A DNA stretch of 64,000 bases from Erigeron canadensis (Eukaryota > Streptophyta > Magnoliopsida > Asterales > Asteraceae): assembly GCF_010389155.1 (NCBI RefSeq), contig NC_057765.1:41373559-41437558 (forward strand), in the 5' to 3' direction. Below are positions 59,801 through 64,000 of the stretch, one piece after another. Under the pieces are notes generated by a model. It was not told where the DNA came from, did no database searches, and worked only from the letters and a program-made list of their open reading frames with translations. A program made the translations under genes and the position numbers. Each line of letters opens with the position of its first letter. The stretch's first letter is position 1.

Positions 59801-61542
59801 GCATATTATTTCGGTATATGTAAAACACAATTTCTCGTATCCTACAATGTAGAGTTTGAAATTTTTCAATAGAATTGAGGATTACTTATTAAAGGGAAAC
59901 AATATTCTTATCTATTTTATTGTGATCACACACAAGACTTTAATAAAATAATTTATTAGCCTCGATTGTTGGATTTTGTAACAAAACTTTAATCATCCTC
60001 AACTGTTTAGTATGTTGCAAATGATCAAATGAAAATACATATAAAAAGAAAAAGGAAGTGCATAACGTATAGGTATGTATATTCTTATCCTGTTTTGATC
60101 AGTGACAAAAGTGTTTCCTTTTTTGTGAAGAAGAATTGGCATCTCTAAAATATTTTATTTGTACATCATTGACAATTCCATTTGAAAAGAAACAAAGATT
60201 TTTCTTCATTATATTTCTAATGATAATAAAATGGAGTCTAGCTTTACTGTAAAACTTGACTCAGATAATGATGGAGAATTTGGAAACTTACTTTCTAACA
60301 AATTTAGGGTCATATTCATTAAGATCGGATGATAGATTCTTAGAGTTTTATTTTACATGACAACATGGCCAATAGATCGATGACTTGATAACAAATAAAT
60401 AGCTAGCTGCTAACATTTATTATTAAAAGAAAAGCAAAAAACAAACTTAAAGATGCATTAATGTAATTTTGTAAGAAAAAGATAATGATAATAATACTTT
60501 CAAACGCCAATATACTTATATTATACAAAAGAAGATAAATTCTGCATCATTGGATTGTAATAAATAAACACAATCAAAGTTAAGATGTTTATATGACCCG
60601 GCCTCCCGGATGAAAATGATGTTAGACCAAAAATATCATGGGTCTGGAGATAATAATGTATGCACAAAAACCAGACATGTGGAAACCAGCCTCTTTATGA
60701 TTCAATGATGAAGATATGAATGGACCTAACTCATAACTTCCCTTCTCCTCCTCCTTTCAAATTATTGGAACCATGCACTCCAATAATTGTTTTATTTTCT
60801 AGTCCCTACACAATGATCTTCATATTGGAATATAGCTCTTCTATTTTATTTTAATAATAATAATAATATACTAATAATAAATGAATTCCCTTCTGGATGG
60901 TAAGAAATTTGTGTTTCGATCTGTAATGACTATCAATTTTGAAATATGAAATCGTTTTATTTTCCCTTTTATATTTACAAAAAAACTCAGCAAATTATTA
61001 TTTTTTAGACAATATTATTGCAACAATATTTTTCAGAGAATAAGTTAAAGTTGTGTTGATTACTTAGATAATGTTAACGAAATTCGATTGATTATTTTTG
61101 TCTACATGTTATAGAAAGTGACGGATCTCTGCCGATACAAGTAACAACTTATATTTATTTGCTACTTACTTTTAATTCTAGAAAAGATTGATTGTGATAA
61201 TTAAAAAGATAGAAAATGTGATTGTGTGCTCCATTCCGGACACTTCAGTTTACTTTTTTTATTTAATCATATGAAGTATTACAGATTTACTTTTTCCGTT
61301 TGTAAGAAGTTTCGGACGACTAAATAAACATTATGTGTTTAGTTTACGGGTGTTGACGATTCAAGTTGAGTGAGTATTGGAAATTTTAGGCTTTGGTTCG
61401 AGTTCAAATAATTTTTTACAAAATGTGTTCCACTTGGAGCTTGAAAATTTTGTTATCATTTTAATTAGCTCGAATTTAATAGTTATTTATGTTTTTTTCG
61501 CATTTTTAATACCAAGTGTTCAAGTCAACTAAGTCAGTCTTA
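56846..61542. other. Long gene-free, AT-rich region
   Basis: No gene or complete mobile element could be supported in 4.7 kb. The 93-codon open frame at 58728-59009 and the 71-codon minus frame at 59351-59566 lack coding character. Short aat-repeat tracts occur near 60855-60875. Confidence 0.45.
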
Positions 61543-61693
61543 GGGGTGTTTGCTTGTGCTACATGTACATTTTATCCAAAACTGCATTTTCACACCAGAT
61601 AATTACGTTTTCATACAAATATTTTTTTAAATTGTTTGTGTTTTATAAACGTAATAATAAGATAATCACTTTAGAACGCAATCTCAAACACCC
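61543..61693. mobile_element. Tourist/Harbinger-like MITE, family C copy 2
   Basis: It begins ggggtgtttg and ends caaacaccc. It shares gataatcacttt, acgttttcatacaaat and gcattttcaca with the copy at 29201-29410. The left flank is tta, and the right flank has a tta two bases beyond the end, roughly as for a 3-bp TTA duplication. Confidence 0.6.
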
Positions 61694-62029
61694 ACTTACT
61701 TGATAATGTTAAACTTCTTAAAAGTTAACCACCTCCAAGTAAACGTTTTCTTATAGCCATGATTTTTCAATGACTTTAATTTCATTATTTCCAAAACGAC
61801 CGAAATTTACTACGGCTAAAAGAATGGATATTTACCTAAAGTTTGGTAAGAAATGGAAGGAAAGTGGAGTCCTATTAAACTAGAACGCCAAAAAAGTAAT
61901 GGAAAAAGACGTAGTGGTAAATGGACAAGAAACAAGTTGATTAGCTATCGAGAATATATTTCTATCATTATTATTATTATTATCATTATTTGAAAGGTGA
62001 ATGATATTGATTTATAGAAGGCTCATGGG
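61694..62029. other. Spacer with ATT microsatellite
   Basis: A (ATT)n tract lies at 61967-61990; otherwise nothing is recognised. Confidence 0.5.
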
Positions 62030-62290
62030 ATTGGCCCAACTTCACGTGCCTTCACATGGGTCGGGAACGAAATGGCCTCGTACGGACTAGATATGAAATA
62101 ACCACTGTTTTAAGGGGGTGTGGGGCCCACAAAGGTAGATCCATTATTGAGGCTTGAGGGAACACGTGGGACTCTCCTAATACTCGTCAATGGGGACACC
62201 TAATCATCATCCGACATCATGTCGGACCATACTCTTTTGTCTTTCTCACTCTCCTCTTCCAAGCGCGTACACTTTACCTATTTCACAAAT
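62030..62290. promoter_or_regulatory. Promoter-like GC-rich island without a visible gene
   Basis: A cluster of plant promoter elements: cacgtg cores (62044-62049 and 62164-62169), the TCP-type site gtggggcccac (62121-62131) and a CT-rich leader-like run (62240-62262). No gene follows on either strand within 1 kb. It may be the remnant of a promoter or belong to an undetected short gene. Confidence 0.25.
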
Positions 62291-62764
62291 ATATTTTATT
62301 TTAAGTTAGTTTCGATTCAGACGTGCTAAAGGTAATTTTAACCAGCAATTAGTTAGACCTCTAACCCCCTCCTCATATAAAATACCTTGAGATGAGAAAT
62401 TCAAAACTCAAACCCAAAACCTTAGTAAATACTCACCTCCAAAACCCACATACGGGATTAGACTATACCCTTAATTAATCCACCTAAGTAGAGTTGGTTA
62501 TTTCACAAATTTTTTAATAGGCCCTTCATGTATTCTTAAATAAGACTTTAAAATATCAAAATACACTCAATAGTTTATCTCCTTAGGGCTAAAGAATAAT
62601 GGGGTTATCTCATTTAAAGGCGACTCACGAGATATGACGTCATGTTATTAAATGGGTAATTCCTTAAAAATATGAAAGTGAGGCTACTTACAAATGAGTG
62701 GAGAACTTATGCCATTTGTCACACGGAAAAATGAACAATGGTTAAAAGGAAATTGGGCGATAGG
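62291..62764. other. Spacer, nothing recognised
   Basis: No gene or repeat could be supported. Confidence 0.45.
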
Positions 62765-62910
62765 CAGGCGAACTGGGGGTAGGTTCGCACCATTTCCTGA
62801 AACCCCTATTAATCCACCCTCACAAATGTGAGAAATGAGACTCGAACTCAGATGTATCCTCTGAAGATCAAAGACCTTATAAATGGATCACCAACTCCAT
62901 TGGCCTTTAT
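62765..62910 (-). mobile_element. tRNA-derived SINE, family B copy 2
   Basis: On the minus strand: ccaatggagttggtgatcc, then B box gttcgagtctcat, then ctcacatttgtgagggtgg, in the same order and spacing as the copy at 29045-29200. The 3' end is uncertain. Confidence 0.6.
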
Positions 62911-63165
62911 ATCTTCACTTAATATACCTATAATACTCTTAATACATAAATTTTCAACCAATAAAATAATACACTATCCCAAAAAATCAAAAAAATTTAC
63001 ATTAACAATAATTCCACCGCCGCCACTAACCGCGCCACCATTGACTCTATTATCACCCATTATCATCAACATCACCTGTCACCGCCACTTTCAACATTGT
63101 CGCGTTGCAGACAAACATGTAGTACTAATTATTTTACTCAAATACAATTTCTGTAAACAATAATA
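62911..63165 (+). mobile_element. Possible Helitron-derived segment
   Basis: Rich in ccaccgccgcc and caccgccac phrases, with gtcgcgttgcagac near the end, like the 3' halves of the Helitrons at 17379-17727 and 28357-28763. No CTAG end is intact. The 111-codon open frame spanning this and the SINE is not a gene. Confidence 0.3.
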
Positions 63166-63860
63166 CCAGGCATATAATTAACTTTGTTTTCTATATTATT
63201 CTTAAAAGATAAAAATCATATCAAATACACTAATTTTACATTGACACTTATTTACCGACTTAAAAATTTTTCTTACAAAATAAGTATACACAATGAATAT
63301 GACATGTAAAGTTTAAAATATATACTTATTACTAAAATTATTTGGATAGCATATATGGAATTATTTTAATCATATTTTTATGAAGATGCATGGTATTCTA
63401 TTTATGATTCTTTGGTTTTCAAAACAAATGATTATTCCACGTATACAATTACCTAATAGTATCAAAGAGTTTTGTTCAATCCAACACGAACTTACATCTC
63501 CAAGTTAATGTGATCATAAGATGTTATCTTTGAGATTATTTAAAGCTTTCTTCTGTGTTGAGACAGATCAATAATTTCATACCATAATTAACATTTTGAT
63601 AACTATAATTATTTTTTAAAAAAAAACATATACTAAATGCAGTCTTAACATGTTAATTAAAAAATTGTATCATGCATATCAAAAGTTCATGCCTTTAAAT
63701 TTATGTTAAATATACAACTTATTTAACGCTTTATTTAGCAGAACTTTTTTTTTTTATTGATTTAACAAGCTAGATAAATAAAATAAGCAATACCAAAAGC
63801 TTAAACGTTATAAGAGCTAGACATATTTTTACGAAGACTAATATTGTTATTTCAACCTTT
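63166..63860. other. AT-rich region with a decayed MITE
   Basis: Positions of about 63627-63744 resemble family A MITEs (ctaaatgcagtcttaac ... tatttagcagaac). The rest is featureless. Confidence 0.4.
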
Positions 63861-64000
63861 TTTTTTTAACAGCAAGACAGTAATTTATATTAAAAACTAA
63901 CGGCCATCTAGCAAGGAACTAGAGGATCAAAGTACAAACAAAACAAGCCTCGAGGGAGCAAGGCGTACATGTGTTACAAGGCTTGTGTTAACAAGAGGGA
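63861..64000 (-). mobile_element. Possible non-LTR retroposon 3' end, cut by the window
   Basis: A T-run (63860-63868 on +) followed by aacagcaagacagtaattta resembles the A-tailed 3' end of minus-strand LINE-type copies in plants. The remainder (gcaaggaactagagg, gcaaggcg) is higher in GC and runs off the window. Confidence 0.3.

Noticed and set aside
62828..63163. 111-codon open frame on +
   Set aside because: It runs across a SINE and a Helitron-like segment; the reading frame is a by-product of repeat composition.

Overview
This is a stretch of nuclear DNA from a flowering plant. It is AT-rich, its genes have many introns, and it is full of plant transposon families. The gene products align best, from memory, with eudicot proteins. 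An asterid, possibly a daisy-family plant, would fit the style of the copia element and the repeats, but that placement is a weak inference.

Four genes can be placed with confidence. A small GNAT-type acetyltransferase (homologue of Arabidopsis At1g77540) runs 2981-3804 on +. A SHAQKYF-type single-MYB repressor of the KUA1/MYBH type runs 7079-9289 on -, in three exons that give 354 aa. The RING E3 ligase and nuclear-pore factor HOS1 runs 19550-27830 on -, in ten exons that give an uninterrupted 923 aa. A DUF1639 protein runs 29866-30533 on +. Two further coding regions are only probable: a first exon of unknown family at 5055-5496 (-), and an orphan gene with a TATA box and an internal duplication at 51636-52025 (+). 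A broken partial copy of the MYB gene lies at about 4128-4350.

The rest is mainly transposon territory. A MULE-like element with ~380 bp inverted ends sits about 110 bp upstream of the acetyltransferase start. A second lies inside HOS1 intron 9. A third, with a nested Helitron, spans 17.0-19.0 kb. A complete small Helitron (28357-28763) lies upstream of HOS1. A Ty1/copia LTR retrotransposon (33967-41657, - strand) has both LTRs, a PBS and a PPT, but a dead polyprotein. A nested inverted-repeat cluster occupies 43.1-45.9 kb. Four foldback elements lie in a row, separated by (TA)n, at 46.6-49.9 kb. Three or four tRNA-derived SINE families, three paired MITE families and one hAT-type element with an 8-bp target duplication are scattered through the window.

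From 56.9 to 64 kb I see almost nothing beyond repeats, apart from a promoter-like GC-rich island at 62.0-62.3 kb. The genes do not form a pathway. HOS1 and the MYB factor both belong to growth and stress regulation, but their proximity is probably incidental. I found no strong sign of a new enzymatic or defence system. The least explained structures are the foldback array, which shares modules with the 17-19 kb element, and the 43-46 kb inverted repeats, which carry a recurring 20-codon cysteine-containing tail.
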